Position numbers and translations under genes: made by a program. Under the pieces are notes generated by a model that saw nothing but the letters and a program-made list of their open reading frames with translations, made no database searches and was not told where the DNA came from. Of a stretch of 64,000 bases of DNA, positions 24,200 to 38,572 are shown in pieces; position 1 is the first letter of the stretch, and the number at the start of each line of letters is the position of its first letter. Source of the stretch: Ailurus styani. Lineage: Eukaryota > Chordata > Mammalia > Carnivora > Ailuridae. Location of the stretch: assembly GCA_002007465.1 (NCBI GenBank), contig LNAC01000163.1, positions 1,386,896-1,450,895 on the forward strand. Direction: 5' to 3'.

Positions 24200-24450
24200 T
24201 GTGGTTGATAATAACATGAGCTTTGGAATCAGGCAGACCTGGGTTCTAATTTAGTCCTACTACTTACTTCTGTGTGATCTTATGCCGGTTCCTTCACCTC
24301 TCTGAGGTTTAGTCCACTAATCTTTAAAGAGGAAGCAATAACAGTGACCTCTTCATGAAGCTGTTATGAGGAATAAACAAGATAATGCACATAAAGAAAA
24401 AATTCCATGTCTGGCACGTAATAAAGATTTGGTAAATGTTAGCTATTGTT
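24200..24450 (+). mobile_element. MIR fragment
   Basis: 'gagctttggaatcaggcaga cctgggttc', 'ttcacctctctgaggtttag', 'atgaggaataaacaagataa': nearly full sense MIR. Confidence 0.88.
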
Positions 24451-25366
24451 ATTGTTGATGCGTTATTGAGGTTTTTGCTGGCACAGAACGTTAGAATTTG
24501 TTCAATGCATGGAACAATTACATTAAACACAAGGGTATGCCTAATCACCTACTCAACAGTGGGATCTCCAAAATAGATCATAAACAACCAGGTGGTGAGT
24601 TCTCATGTAGCAATGATTGCAGGAATTTACCTTTGTGGCCCCAGTAACTTTGAAAGTTGTGCAAATAGACCCTAAATAAATGTCGAATAAATTAGTGAGG
24701 GATTTGCTTTGCTGATCATAAAATAAACTTCTTTTCTATTTAGAAACATGAGGCGTATTTCTGTAAATCTATTTGAGCAAATATGTAGCATGACTCAGCA
24801 CCGGAAAATACAGTTACAGTTATCTAAAGGAAAGAGATCATTTCATAATTATACCAAAAATAAATTCAACAAATTTAAAATATATAATAAAATGGATAGT
24901 CATAAAGATATATTCACTACTTTGGGTCATGTATAGTTCAGTCTCAGGATGCAAGTTTTTAACTTGGTCTTTGTGTAGTTCTAACCAAGAAGAAGCACAA
25001 CTTCAATTTATTGTCTTTATACTTTCTCCAATATGCAATTTATGATAATGAGGCTGGTTCTGCATGCCAATTTATACAATGTCTAAAGAAATCTGATAAG
25101 TTCTCAGCGTAAAGCAGAAAATTATTTTATGTTTTCTGTTTGTTGTTTCCATACATTTGCTTCTGAAGATGGAACAATTACTTATGTGAAAAACTGGAGT
25201 ATGAAAGAGTATGTCCATGTCTGCACATTTCTATGTATGTGTTTATGATGTGTGTGTTTGAAAAATTCTAAATCACTATTCGATTCCAAAGAGTGATGGA
25301 AGAGGAAATTTTTGAAAACAGTCCTAAGAATAATTTATATTAAAGACATTTCTTTCTCCCTCATAG

Positions 25367-25513
<147 letters not shown>

Positions 25514-26904
25514 TGAGTGTCAACCTCTTGGGTCCAGAAAGTTCTCACCAAACAAGTCTTAGCTACTGAACTATATATATAGTATTTGTTGTTTTTTTTT
25601 TTAAATGACAGCTAAATATACCCACTGCGTGTTCAGTAATACCTCACACTGTGTGAGATGGACAAGGCAGTATGGAATAGTATGCATTTAATTATGTGAC
25701 CTAGATTACTAGTTACCTGCATCATCCCCAGTTGGCAGTAGCTTTGCTCAAAGTGCCAGTGGGGTCATTAGTGTAGCAGATGGTGGGGGAAGTAAATGTT
25801 GCCTTGACATCACTTGAGAAAACAATGGTGCTGAAATGATCAAACACTCAGGGAATGTGGCCAGAGGATAAAGTGTCCCAAAGCAGCCGTTGCCTTCATA
25901 GTGAATCTCTAAGCCCATGGACTGTCTCCTCTTGCCACAAGGAAATGGAATTTATCTTAGAGATTTCCTGTAGAAAGGAAATAAGATAAAAGGCAACAAT
26001 TCCCATGCCTGCATCCTTCTCATCAGAATTTATGAGAAGCAATCAAGAGCAATCACATTGCCATGGCAGATTATCAGAGCCTGTAATTCAGTGAAGCTGA
26101 ATGCAAAGGAGGGTGGCGCAGTTATGGATCTGCTCATCTGGTCTGCCTGGCAGAAGGGAATGAATGGCTCCTGATAAGCACCACAGTGTGAGGGCGAGCA
26201 GTCCTCTCACTTATGCCTGATAGTCTCAGGACAGTGACATACATTCAAGCCTCCAATCCCTAAAATCACGCAGCTCCAGGAAACAGGTTTACCTGTTACC
26301 AGGTCAACCACAGTAATCTTCCCAATGGACAGAAGGACTTGCCACCTCAAATTCTCTTTTACGGAAGAAGGGAAACAAATGAATAATTACGTGAGATGTA
26401 AGAGCTAATATGTTTCTGAAGACCTCTGGTGACAGGACCCTAAAACTCCTTACGGACTTTTATAGAGTCTAAAGAGGAAGGCTTGTACCCTCAGATTTGC
26501 CAAGTTATGTAGGATGAAGTGCTACTTTTGCACTATGAAATGGCACTTTTGGTTTTGCAAGAACATTAAAATGTTAGAGTCCCTCTCTAACAGAGCTGAG
26601 TGCTTGTTTGCCTTCCAGCTCCTCTGCTGTCTGCTCTCCTTCAGGCACATTCATGGCTGAGAGAGAGATGTCAGGGCGATGGCAGGGGGCCCCCCACTAG
26701 ATGGTAATCGCTGACGAACTGAGCTCTTCTGGCAGTGTGAAAAGAATGAGATGTGCCACTACTAAGGCGGTCCCCACTTCCACTCTACTCAGGGTATTCA
26801 TTTACTCTGGAGGCTTCACCGGAGAAGGCCCCAGTACTTCCAAGTTGTCCCCACTCCAGCCTGGAGAGATGAAATTGTTCGAAAGGCAGGCACCAATGAA
26901 GAAG

Positions 26905-26935
26905 CTGAGACCTTAAAGAAGCAACTTGTCCACAG

Positions 26936-26978
<43 letters not shown>

Positions 26979-27050
26979 GCCAGTAATAAATATATAATAC
27001 AGCCAGTAAGTGGCAGAGTCAGGACTAGAACCAGGTCTCTAGAATCCAAT
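26905..27050 (-). mobile_element. MIR fragment carrying a (TA)n tract
   Basis: 'aagcaacttgtccacagtaa' then (TA)n, then 'ccagtaagtggcagagtcag gactagaacc': antisense MIR split by the dinucleotide run. Confidence 0.7.
26939..26972. repeat. (TA)17 microsatellite
   Basis: Uninterrupted TA run in GRIN3A intron 6, inside a MIR remnant; likely polymorphic and cruciform-prone. Confidence 0.95.
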
Positions 27051-27129
27051 CGCTGCTGCAGGCCAGTCTAGGAACCATAACAGAAAACTAGGCCCTTGAT
27101 GTTTAAAGAACAGTCCATGTTGCTGCAGC

Positions 27130-27240
27130 ATCCATGTTCCTGTTAGCACTTGGGAGTTTGTGAGAAATGCAGACTGCCAGGCCCCACCTCAGAAACTGCA
27201 TATAAACAAGCTCCCCAGGTGATTGGCTGGTGGAGGTGAC
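27130..27240 (+). mobile_element. MER5-type fragment
   Basis: 'gagtttgtgagaaatgcaga', 'caggccccacctcagaaact' and 'ccccaggtgattggctggtg' in MER5A-like order, shortened. Confidence 0.6.
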
Positions 27241-28854
27241 ATTGGAATATAGGCAGAACTGACCATTCATGCCCTCTGACTTCTTCGGGCTTCTCTCTCT
27301 GTGTTTGGCCCCAGTCACTGCCAATGCTCTTAGCCACCACTCCCAAGAAACCACAGTCCTCATATTACCCCCCTGGCATCCCAGAGCCCTGACCTCAGAA
27401 CACACCTCCAGAGTCACCTATGAGCATATGTGTTATTGTGGTATATGTATTATTTTGTGGCCTGTGTATGATTAAATGAATTCTCAAAAAGGCAGAACAT
27501 GATTCTGTAATAGGAGAGAGAGTTGGCGGCCCTGCCAAGTGTAAGGATGATTCAGCCGGTCATTTTACCTGGATCACACCCAGCCACTTGCTCACCAGTG
27601 ACTCAGGACCCCAGGGGAGTCTGTGAGCTAATTGCTTCTTACCTTCCTGTGCAATAGAGACCTGTCATAACTAACTTCACTTTGCAGTCCAAAATCAGGA
27701 GTAATTATTTAAGGATACCACTGAGACCGGACCTCAGTAATTACTGCTTAGAAAAACTGAACCCCGATTTTTTTCTGTTGCTATTTCTACCTCAGATATT
27801 TGTGGAGTACTGGTAAATGGAGACTAGTTGCTATGTAGCTCCCAAGGTACATTTTGTTACTGTGACAGTAAAACTTTTATTGGAGAAACATCTTTCAGTT
27901 TGATTTTTATTTTATTGCCAAGATTCCATTAAGGTTCCTCATCATCACCTCCTAAGAGACAATTCACATCCTCAACCCTTTCTGAAGCTTCCCACAGCTG
28001 TGGAGCTGGGAGATGTTTTTTATTTTGGTTAAAGTTAAACACAGGTCTCATTATGACTTCGGTCCAATACTCCTGGAAAATGCATTTTCAATAGGCTGGA
28101 AGAATAGAAAGAGGAAGCAAAGGTCACTGGCATCAAGAAAAGGGAGGTTGATCTATTTACTCTGTGTCCATATATGGCCCAGACAAAGCCATCCATATAA
28201 ATATGTATATCCTTCCCACCGATCAATCTTAGAAGTGTGTAAGGGTGTCTTTCTTTTTCAGATTTTTGATGGGCCCTAACCTTGTTCTGTTCTGAGTTTA
28301 ATGCCTCTCCACTCTATTGAATTCCAATAGACTCATTTTTGGCTCTGAGAGAGGATGACTGAGTCTAGACGGAATAGAGAAGAGCTGTTCTCTTTGCCAA
28401 GATGCTTGGACAGCCCTGAGGGTAGGAAAGCCTTTCTTAAATAGCTGTACGTCCTACCCCTTTCCAAAAAGGATTTGAGGTGGCTGAAAACAAGAGTCGT
28501 TGCATACACCTTTAACGGTTCCTTTTAAGATTCCCCCTTCCTTGCCTCCTTTGTTATTGGGAGCTCAGTCAGTACTGAGACATAGCTTCATCTGGACCAT
28601 TTCTGTGCCTACATCTAAAAAATGGGGAGAACACATGAAGGACATGCAAGGCATCTGTTGACATCTTGAGCCCAGTCCACATCTGATTCGCTGATAGAAA
28701 CTGAGGACACCTACCTTAAATGATTCCCGCCTGAATTGCCTTCTAGGATGGGAGTGAAACATGAATCTCTGGAGATATATTTATAAAGAAGATCATTAAG
28801 ATCTATTACCTGTGCTTCCCCCTCCAGTTAATGAATGCTAGCCCATAGACTTTC

Positions 28855-29069
28855 TTTTTTTTTTTTTGACGTTTTTTAAAAAGATTATTTATTTATTTAT
28901 TTGACAGAGAGCGAGAGATCACAGGTAGGCAGAGAGGCAGGCAGAGGGAGAGAGGAAGCAGGCTCCCTGCTGAGCAGAGAGCCTGATGCGGGGCTCGATC
29001 CCAGGACCCTGAGATCATGACCTGAGCTCAAGGCAGAGGCTTTAACCCACTGAGCCACCCAGGCGCCCC
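28855..29069 (-). mobile_element. CAN-SINE
   Basis: Antisense SINE in GRIN3A intron 6; duplication gcccatagacttt (28841-28853) / gcccatggacttt (29071-29083) with one mismatch. Confidence 0.95.
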
Positions 29070-29239
29070 GGCCCATGGACTTTAAAGAGACCTCTCAACT
29101 CCCTTTTCCCCAGGACTGCTAGATATAGATATATTTGTATTTCCTTAATATGTGTTCCTAAATATGAAATGATGCCTGATCTCTGAAGAATATGATAATG
29201 ATCATGACAGAAAGAAATAAAAATTTCCACATATTGATT

Positions 29240-29440
29240 AATGAAACTCCCTGACTCTAACACTTACTAGCTATGTAACCTGGATCCAGTTACTTTGACT
29301 CTCTGAGCCTCAATTTCCTCATCTGCTAAAATGGGATAATACCACCCACCTCACAGCCATTGTGAGTGATACAGTGTGTAGAGAACAATCAGTACCGTGC
29401 CTAGCACAAATGAGTCACTCAGTTAATATAAGAGAAATTA
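29240..29440 (+). mobile_element. MIR fragment
   Basis: 'cacttactagctatgtaacc', 'gagcctcaatttcctcatct', 'cctagcacaaatgagtcact': sense MIR ending about 290 bases before the exon at 29733. Confidence 0.85.
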
Positions 29441-29694
29441 TATTGAATTCAATTCAATTCAGTCACTCTGGCTTTATTGTTGGATTTAGAAGTGATAAAA
29501 GGAACTGGTAGATAAACCCATTGGAAAGATGTCATGCTCTCTTAGAAGAGTGTGTTTCCCTGGGTCTGTTCTCCACAGGTCAGTGAGACGTCAACAAGGC
29601 TGAGTCAGCAGCTACCTGGCTTGGGCTGCCCTTTCTTTCCAGGTTTCTATCCCCTAAACAAAAGCCAGTTGTCAACCTTTCTGTCTATTAATGA

Positions 29695-30123
<429 letters not shown>

Positions 30124-30199
30124 TAACAAATGGGGAGTCCAATTTTGATTTAACCTGTATTTTCTAATTCCTGTAATGAATCTGATGCAAAAACTAGGA

Positions 30200-30360
30200 T
30201 GATTGCATTCTACAACTGGAAGGACCTCAATGTTGATCTAATCCAATCTACTTCTTTTATCCACATGAAAGCTTAGGGATATTACATCAGTTTTTCATAA
30301 TCATACAATTAAATGATAATACTGGGATTAGAATCCAAATCTCATGGTTCCTAAATAAAT
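30200..30360 (-). mobile_element. MIR-like fragment, weak
   Basis: 'aatgataatactgggattag aatccaaatctc' resembles the antisense MIR end. Confidence 0.5.
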
Positions 30361-31046
30361 GTTTTTTCCACTAGGTGGGAAAACTATAAGAAAAGAAATC
30401 CCCTTCTATACCTAAGTAACCTTTAAGAGTCCTAAACAAAACCTTGTTTGGGACCTCAGGTTTGCCCTTCTTCCCCACTGGCAGCAAATTTTTGCTCCAA
30501 ACTTGGTCAACCAATCAATCAAATTTCAGGGGCAAAGAAGGATTGCTTTGTCAGTTGCTCCTTTCATTCTGGACAACAGTTGATATATGGAACTGATAGT
30601 TTGAACCAAAAAATTTCACATCTCCCAATTCCCAGCTTCCCTTCTCTGACAGTACATGCTGGCTCTCAAGACAGCCATGCTTACTTGTCAGAAAACACTT
30701 TGACTTGAAACAATCCCATGAGGGTGCCCAAATCCTATTTCCAGAAAACTCTGCTTTTCCGTATGTTAACTAGTGTATCAAAACTATTCTGATTCCAATT
30801 TCCCAACTACAGTTGGTCTCTGTCTCCCCTAAACATCTCAGCAAATTTTTTACCTCAGTCTTTGTTTTTGTGATGAATGAGAATGTAAGAGCTGATGTTG
30901 TTTCTTTGAGCCTTCTAAGAGAAATCAATCTTTTCTCCAGGCAAAGTGACCTCTACCTGAACCAGGGATAGAACTCAGGAAGAGAGAGATTTAGTGGTAG
31001 TTGTCTTCTATTAAAACTACAATCTGAGATAGAAAAGTCTTTTAAA

Positions 31047-31078
31047 AAAAAGAAGAAGAAGAAGAAGAAAAAGAAAAG
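31047..31078. repeat. (GAA)n microsatellite
   Basis: Six or seven GAA/AAG units after an A-run in GRIN3A intron 7. Confidence 0.9.
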
Positions 31079-31754
31079 GCAAGAAAACCAAAAGAATATT
31101 TATTATATAACCCCATTTTGATGTAACAATGGAAAAATTCCCTTTTTTTTTTTTCGTGGCATCTGGGGATATGGAAAGGATGTTACATTTTTTTTCTGCC
31201 CTAGATATACTGGGTAATTGAGGTCCCTTTTGCCTTTAGCAGCTACTAACAATGAATCATTGTAGCGGGCATAAGAATGAGGGACTCCATTCTCCACCTT
31301 TGTCTTCAGGGGGCAACCCTAGCTTGTCAAAAGACAGTGGTGAGATGGCTTGTTTGCCTCTGCCAGACCCCAGTGCCAGATGCCACACAATTAACTCCCC
31401 ACTGGTTTCCTGTTTACATTTCCATCTGTGCTCCTGAGACTTAGTGTCTTACGGTTCCCATCATCTCCGCACACCACATTGTTTTCAAAGGGGATAAGCA
31501 CAAAATGGCGCGTGAAAGAGCTCTCTCTGCGAGAGAACAGAAAGACCACAGATCTGAATAGAAAGCATTCCCCTCATTGTTGGTTTATTCTAAAAAAAAA
31601 CCACTGCTGGTTTATTCTGGGTGAGGTGCAAATCAGAAAATTTAATTCAGTACTGCCCCTGCCAAGTTCACAGCCTGAAAACAGAACTTGGTGAAACACA
31701 AAGGAAGGATACTTAGAAGTTACTAGAGAGACTAGTAAAAGTCTTGATCACTGC

Positions 31755-31958
31755 TTTTTTTCTTTTTTTAAAGATTTTTTATTTATTTGACAAAGAGAGA
31801 GTGAGATAGAGTGAGCACGAGCTGGGGGAGGGGCTGAGGAAAGGAAGAAGCAGACTCCCTGCTGAGTAAGGAGCCCAATGCGGGACTCGATCCCAGGACC
31901 CTAGGATCATGACCTGAGCCAAAGGCAGATGCTTAACGACTGAGCCACCAGGCACCCC
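31755..31958 (-). mobile_element. CAN-SINE
   Basis: Antisense; duplication cttgatcactgctttttt / cttgatcaatgctttttt on the two sides. Lies in GRIN3A intron 7. Confidence 0.94.
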
Positions 31959-32849
31959 TTGATCAATGCTTTTTTAAAAAAATGTTAATCTCATAAATTT
32001 TTAGGGAATATTTCTCTTGAAGAAATTTTTTTAAATATATGCTTTGACAACATTTATGTTTCTTGAACTTACAAAAATACAGACTTATTAATCAGACTTA
32101 GAGGCATAAAAATATCATGAAAGCAATTTATGAACAATTCTCACCCTTTTAGCTTATAGGGATGTTTTATATATGTATGTGTGTCCACTATGTAATAACA
32201 GTTATGTAATAGATGATATATCACCTATTATATAACTCAGGAGGTTAAATTTGAAATAAGTTTCTAATTCACAGACTGCTGCAGTTCATCAAGGGACCCT
32301 GATATCTGCATATACTTTCCCAGGTACTTATATGGCTTCATGAACTTAGGAGGGAAGGGCTTTCCATTGACTGCTTCATGTTGAATGTCCATTCACTTTA
32401 TATACTACTGATATCACACCAGCTCCTTGTGGCAACTGATCACCCCTCCCAACTCCACCATTCTGCATTTATTTAGGCTGAAAAGGTAAAGGTGAGGCCA
32501 GTGTGAGCCAGTGGCTCCACTTTGAGTTTGAAACCTTTTTCTGAGGACTTAGCACAGCAAACGGAAACTCTTCAGAATTCAGAAGCATGTGGAAAGTCTT
32601 TCATTATGTTAAATACCATACACCAGGGACACAAAGACATATAGCGTGCTCTGGGAAAAAAAAGAAAGTGTTAAGATAAATGAATACATGTCCCAAATTT
32701 ATGCATTGGAGTTAGCTGACCAATAAAGGTCAAGTGGGAAGAAAGAGTAATGGAACTGCGCGGTAATGATTTGTGACCTTTCTACCAAAGACCTTTGCCT
32801 GTTTTTTGAGTTTGTTCTTTTACTTGCTTCCCACTAATTATTTAATACA

Positions 32850-33070
32850 GTGTTTGGAGCACTGGCTCTGGAGTCTGAGTGCTTGGGTGAGAATGGAGTT
32901 GCTGTTACTCACTGTGCCCCATGGGGCAAGTCATTTCACCTGTTCTTCAAGCCCCTCATCTGCATAATGGGTCTATGAATACCACAACTAGAGTGGAGTT
33001 GTGAACGTTAAGTGAAATAATCCATGTGTAGCATGGACAAGCACGGAGTGCCCAGTAAATTATTATTATT
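32850..33070 (+). mobile_element. MIR fragment
   Basis: 'agcactggctctggagtctg', 'ggggcaagtcatttcacctg', 'cacggagtgcccagtaaatt': sense MIR. Confidence 0.8.
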
Positions 33071-34194
33071 CAGTATATTGAATTAATAGACTGAGGCCAA
33101 TTCCCCAGAAAATTATCCCAGGATAGATAGCCCTCACCTATCTCAGCTTCTCCCACACACTTCTCTCTCCTCTCTCATGTGCTGGGGGTAACGGAAACCC
33201 ATTTTTGAAGTCTACTTTACAGTTGGGGCTATTACAATATGTTCTCAGTCATTGCCCCAGAGTAGCTAAATGTGGTATTCAAAGGACAGACAGCAAAAAT
33301 GAATTAATCTTTCTTTCCTGAAGCGTTTTTAACCCTATCTAAGATCTCATTTTCAAAATATCTATTACCCAACTACATTTCAGGAAGATTCTTTTAGTCT
33401 ATGAATTTCTAGCTATATATTTCCTAGCCAAAATATATTTCCCCCACTCTTAGCTGAGTAAAGCTGATTTATCCATGGGGAAAAGATCAGGATTCTGTTC
33501 TGAAAATTGTTCTCTTGGGCTATTAAGCTGTATCCAATTTCCAGGGTGCCTGATGCCTTCATCTTTAGGGTTGAAGGATTCCATTTTGCTTCATCCATCA
33601 ACCACAAAATAGTCAACCTCGTCTTTATTGCAAAGCCACATTTCTAATGATAATGAAAGCAACTCAGGCTGCTAGGTTGAGTCAGCAATTTAAAAATAAG
33701 AATTCTTTGACCAACGAACACAATCAAATTTGAAAAGCAACTGATAAAGAGAAGGACAGAAAGGAAAACTTCAAGGTTTTACTACTTTATGTTTCTGAAT
33801 AAAATGGATTTTTATGTCTTTTAACAAATATCTCTTCTAATCACCACAAAACTTTCTGTGAGAAATTTCTCCCCTTGTTCTATATGCAGCGTGTTTTAAT
33901 TAGCTCATAATTACTATTGATGCTAATAATCATGTAAATGTCAATACTCAATATATGTATTAAAATAGAAAATTGAGAAGGACAGTGATCTATTTTTAGC
34001 AGTCAATTGCAAATTAACCTTGACGTGATGGAGTAGAGTGATTTAATATTTATTATTTCCTATGTAGCAATTTTTTATAAATGTCCCTGCAACTTCAACA
34101 TAGCTTTTTCCCTAAGGCATTTTTAATACTTCTTTGTAGTGCCAGAATTCTATTCTTAGAATATATAGATTTATTGTAAGTATTAATTTCAGCC

Positions 34195-34600
34195 TTTTAA
34201 ACTTTATATCACGTATTTCTGTCTCATCGCCCCCAAAATGACACTATCGAGAATCAATCTACGATGCTTCCTCTCATCCTCCCATCGGGTAGCAAGTTCT
34301 CATTCTTCTGACTCCATAGAGTTTTATCCATCCTCCTCATTGCATCTAGTTTTCATATTTGACCTTTACTGAATTTACGCATCATCTATCTTGTTTCCCA
34401 GAAAAGTCCTGTAACTTTCTCCCATGTTGTGTAGTTATTTATGTCTGCCTCATCGCCCCCAATTCCCCATAACTTCATAAGGATAGAATTGTGTCTGAGT
34501 TAACTTGGAAACCTCTGTAGCCCTTAGCGGGGTATCTGGCACAGAATAAACATTCAACATATGTTTGTGGAATTAATGAATAGATGAGTAGGTATACAAT
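34195..34600 (+). mobile_element. L2 fragment
   Basis: Sense L2 pattern ending 'gggtatctggcacagaataa acattcaac atatgtttgtgg', the L2 3' end. Confidence 0.65.
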
Positions 34601-34984
34601 AAGTGTATCAGATGAAAACATTTCTGTCATTATTACGCTAAGCTGGGCTGGAATTATTGGCTTTGAGATGATTTTTAGAAGAAACAATATAGTCGGGGGT
34701 GTCCTTGCTAATTAATATCCTCATCTATGTATAATCATGGGCCAGGTAGGGCTATACTTTCAGTATATTTCCACAACTTATTGAAAAGTTTATAAACAAA
34801 ATCTGCCCATGAATAATATATATTTTGTCTGCTGAAAACAAACCGTCAGTTTAGATGATTGTGGTCTTTTACAGAATTGCCCAGTTTGGGGAGATTACAT
34901 CAATATGGTTGTAGTGATAGAGCCTATATTGAAGGGGAGGAAATAGGCCAAGTATTCCCTTATCTTGGTCACATGTTATTCTGG

Positions 34985-35190
34985 ACACAGTAGAAAGAGC
35001 ATTGGTTTTAGACTCAAACAGACCTATTTTCAAATGCTAGCTTTGCCAACTGCAAGCTGTGTGACCTTGGGCAGTTTACTTATTCCTAAAGTATTACATG
35101 TTATGCGTAAGCTCTTATAGGGGTTAGACCCATGTGGTATATTATCTGGTACACAGGAGGACTCAATACATTCTAGTTCTTATTATTAAA
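34985..35190 (+). mobile_element. MIR fragment
   Basis: 'agagcattggttttagactc', 'gctgtgtgaccttgggcagt ttac': sense MIR. Confidence 0.8.
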
Positions 35191-35439
35191 TTCCAGAGTG
35201 ATTTAACTCAGCTAGAGACCACAGTCTATTATACAATCTTAGCCTAGTGCATGCTCTGCAAAATGGGGTAAGGTACATACAAAGTTTATTATAGCGCATA
35301 GTATATAGTAATCTCTTAATACATATCAGAAATTGTTCTTGAAAAATATTGCCCCAGGGGAAAAATAAGGTAATATTCAGCAAACCTGGTATAGTTGTCC
35401 TGACAATCAACCCACTTCTACCAGATAGTTCCAAGTCCT

Positions 35440-35690
35440 CCTACTATATGTTATATGTGCTCATAGCACTCTCTTTCGTAGCATTTATCTCACTTGTAAT
35501 GAAATAATCATTACATTGAGCAATAGTAACTATATCCCTGATAGCATATACACTCAATGATGGCAGGGCCTGTATCTGCCTTGCTCACTACTGAATCCTG
35601 ATCACTTAACACAGTGCCTCATCACTTAATAATATTTGTTGAATGAGTGAATGAATGAGTGAATGATGAATGCCTGAGTCAGTAAGTCAT
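35440..35690 (+). mobile_element. L2 3' end fragment
   Basis: 'gcatttatctcacttgtaat', 'gatggcagggcctgtatctg', 'aatatttgttgaatgagtga' is a typical sense L2 3' end with (GAAT)n. Confidence 0.75.
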
Positions 35691-36599
35691 TGAATATTAT
35701 TATACACATGACCAGTGTTCTACCTGACATGTAAATAAGTACTGAAAGAATGAACTTGCAACTGAGTTATAAATAGCATTCATTGTAAGAAAAGTTTCTA
35801 AAGAAAAATGGTTACTTCCTTATGGTTAGTTGCCCCTTATAAAAAGTGTTATTTAATGATAACACCAGCAGAAGAACAGGCTGCCTATGCCTACTGTCGG
35901 TCTTGCTTTTCAAGCCAAAACTACTAGGCACAAAATAGGCACTCAAAATAGCTCTTCGAATGGAAAATTCTAATCATGCCCTTGACATTGTCATCACTTC
36001 CCTGACTTGCTATTGTTAGGGAACAAACAAAATTATCAGAAGAAAAAAAACATACAGCTCTTTAAAACTCAAAAATGTTTTCTGCATTATTTATTTCTTC
36101 TCTTTTATTGGTTATAAACACATCTCAAGCCTCGTTTCTTTAAAAAAGGATTTGTGTATACGCAATAAAAAATGGAACAAAAACTAATGTCCTTGGAAAT
36201 AAATTGTAAGATAGAATAATTATAGCAAGTATTTGTTTTCACAAAGTATCTTTGGAATTCTTGACAGCCTTTTAGTCTTTATCAGTGAAAAAAGAACAAG
36301 CTATACTTTTCATTTACCTTCCTCAATCATCCTGAGGGCAAAATATCTTTTTTTGGCTATGCTGTCCAATAGCTAAAGACAAAATATAGTTAATTCGCTC
36401 TTTCACGTGGCTCATCAAAGAGCTTACCAGTGAATTAACAGTTTGGAAAGGAAGTTAGAGCCGCCCAAATCGAGGACACATAGTCCAAGCTGGTTAATAA
36501 AAAACTCCAACAACATGTTACATTCACCTTTGTGCTACTCCTTCATCCTTTCCCCTACCTCTCTTGCCTTAAATAACCACTGTCCTGGATATTTGGCTT

Positions 36600-37350
36600 A
36601 TTAGTTCCTTGATCTTCTTCTAGCTGTACTTTTACCACATACATATGAATTCCTAAAAATATACTATTTCTTTTTGAGTGTGTTTACCTTTACGCAGTGG
36701 ATTCATGCTGTAATCTTCTGGGACTGATCTTTTTTACTCCGCATTGCTTGGAGTCGTCCATATTATCCCATGTAGTTCTGATTCATATATTTCACACTAT
36801 ACAATATTCCAATTATGTAACATTCCACGATTTATTTATTCATTCTCTTGTCAAAGAACATTTGGGTTGTTTCCAAATTTTTACTATTATGAACAGTGCC
36901 TCTAAGAACATTCTGGTGCATATCTCCTGGTATGGTTGTAGAGGAGCTCTTTAAAAATGTACTTAAAATTATTGGCCTTACAGCATATAAATGTTCAACT
37001 ATACAAAATAATAGCAAACTATTTTGGGGCACCTGGGTGGCTCAGATGGTTAAGCTCCTACTTTCAGCTCAGGTCATGATCCCAGGTTCCTGGCATCGAT
37101 CCGGCATCGGGCTCCTTGCTCACCAGGGAGCCTACTTCTCCCTCTCCCTCTCCCTGTGCCTGCTGTTCCCCTCCTTGTGCGCTCTCTCTCCCAGTCCCTC
37201 TCTCTGTCAAATAAATAAATAAAATCTTTTTAAAAAGTAGCAAACTATTCCACAATGGTTATATCAATTTGTATTCGCAGAAGCAACATATAAGTGATCT
37301 TATGGGCCTACATCTTCTCCAACACTAGGTTTTACCATACTCTGTTTTGG
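36600..37350 (-). mobile_element. Ancient L1 fragment, antisense, split by a SINE
   Basis: Diverged antisense L1: words such as 'catttgggttgtttccaaat', 'ttttactattatgaacagtg' and, after the SINE, 'ttccacaatggttatatcaa' follow the order of an antisense L1 3' region. Strongly decayed. Confidence 0.65.
37026..37237 (+). mobile_element. CAN-SINE inside an ancient L1
   Basis: Head 'ggggcacctgggtggctcag', tail (taaa)n; duplication tagcaaactatt at 37012-37023 and 37238-37249. It ends about 650 bases before the exon at 37887. Confidence 0.95.
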
Positions 37351-37855
37351 GAGGAGGGGGAGAGATGGGGACAAGTTTTTGTGGATGTTTTAATTCTCAT
37401 GCTATACTGTCTGTTCACATGGTCTCATTATTAAAAAACTGACAAAAGTGAAAGAGGGTCATGCATGACCAATGATGAGAGAATGTCATAAAGCCGAGAT
37501 TATAATTAACCCAATTCTGTGTGTTTAAGGTTCAGAGGAGGGGTTTTAGGAGAGGTGAACGGGAAATCCTAGTCCTGGTAGAGGCCTCAAAGATATCTTC
37601 TCAAAATTATCTTGAAGGGAAGAACAGAAGGCCTTAGAATATAATGTGCCCCTGGAACACAGTGCACAGCCCATTCCTCTCCTTTCCAGATTCATCTCTT
37701 CTACTCAGAAAGGCACCAGATGCATAGTAATCATACCCTGGACCGCCCTGCGTCCTTTGAAGGAAAGATGGTGAAAGCTCACCCCGCCCTTGGTACCAGA
37801 GCTGATGGCAATATCACACAAGTGTGGTTGCACCTCTTAGGATCTTCACAGGTAA

Positions 37856-38053
<198 letters not shown>

Positions 38054-38572
38054 TGATCATGTTGATGCTTTGTATTGCTTTACCTTGAAGAATATGAAGA
38101 AATGCTGTTCCACGTGTCCTGTGGTCAATAATCCAGGCTATTACATCTACTAGAACTCACCGTGATATTTGCATTACTCCTAAGTTCACTTGAAGAGTGC
38201 CCATTCTGGTAGGAATTTGCAGTAAGACAAGTTTGTGTTGGATTCAAATGTGATGTATTTTGATGAGTAAATGTCTGAATTTCCACTTTTTTTCTATATG
38301 CTGTATCCACAAGTACAGAACAAATGCTGTTTGAATTACAGTAATATTATCTATATCTGAGATTGTTATTAACAGTTTTTGGTTTAACTGTTAACTGGTG
38401 GACATGATGGGGACTTCAGAATATCCTTCAAGATCCAATCAAAGCTAATTTCCCAATGGTCCAACCATGAATCCTTTATGGGTTTAGAAAAATAGACACA
38501 CCTTAATGGGTAATTCTTAGATTACTGAATCATAGATTTTTTTAAACTGGAAACAACCAATACCTCTCTCTC

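Larger units (their letters stand above)
1..25366 (+). other. GRIN3A: GRIN3A intron 5 (partial, 3' part)
   Basis: Non-coding, AT-rich intron upstream of the first visible GRIN3A exon. It carries the repeats listed separately. Between them I see no coding similarity at 1-1010, 2080-3360, 7100-7370, 8850-9600, 10890-11490, 12780-15090, 18720-19460 and 24450-25350. The exon encoding M3 and the AAVMVGEKIYEELSG segment was looked for and not found, so it must lie upstream of the window. The branch/acceptor region is 25340-25366. Confidence 0.85.
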
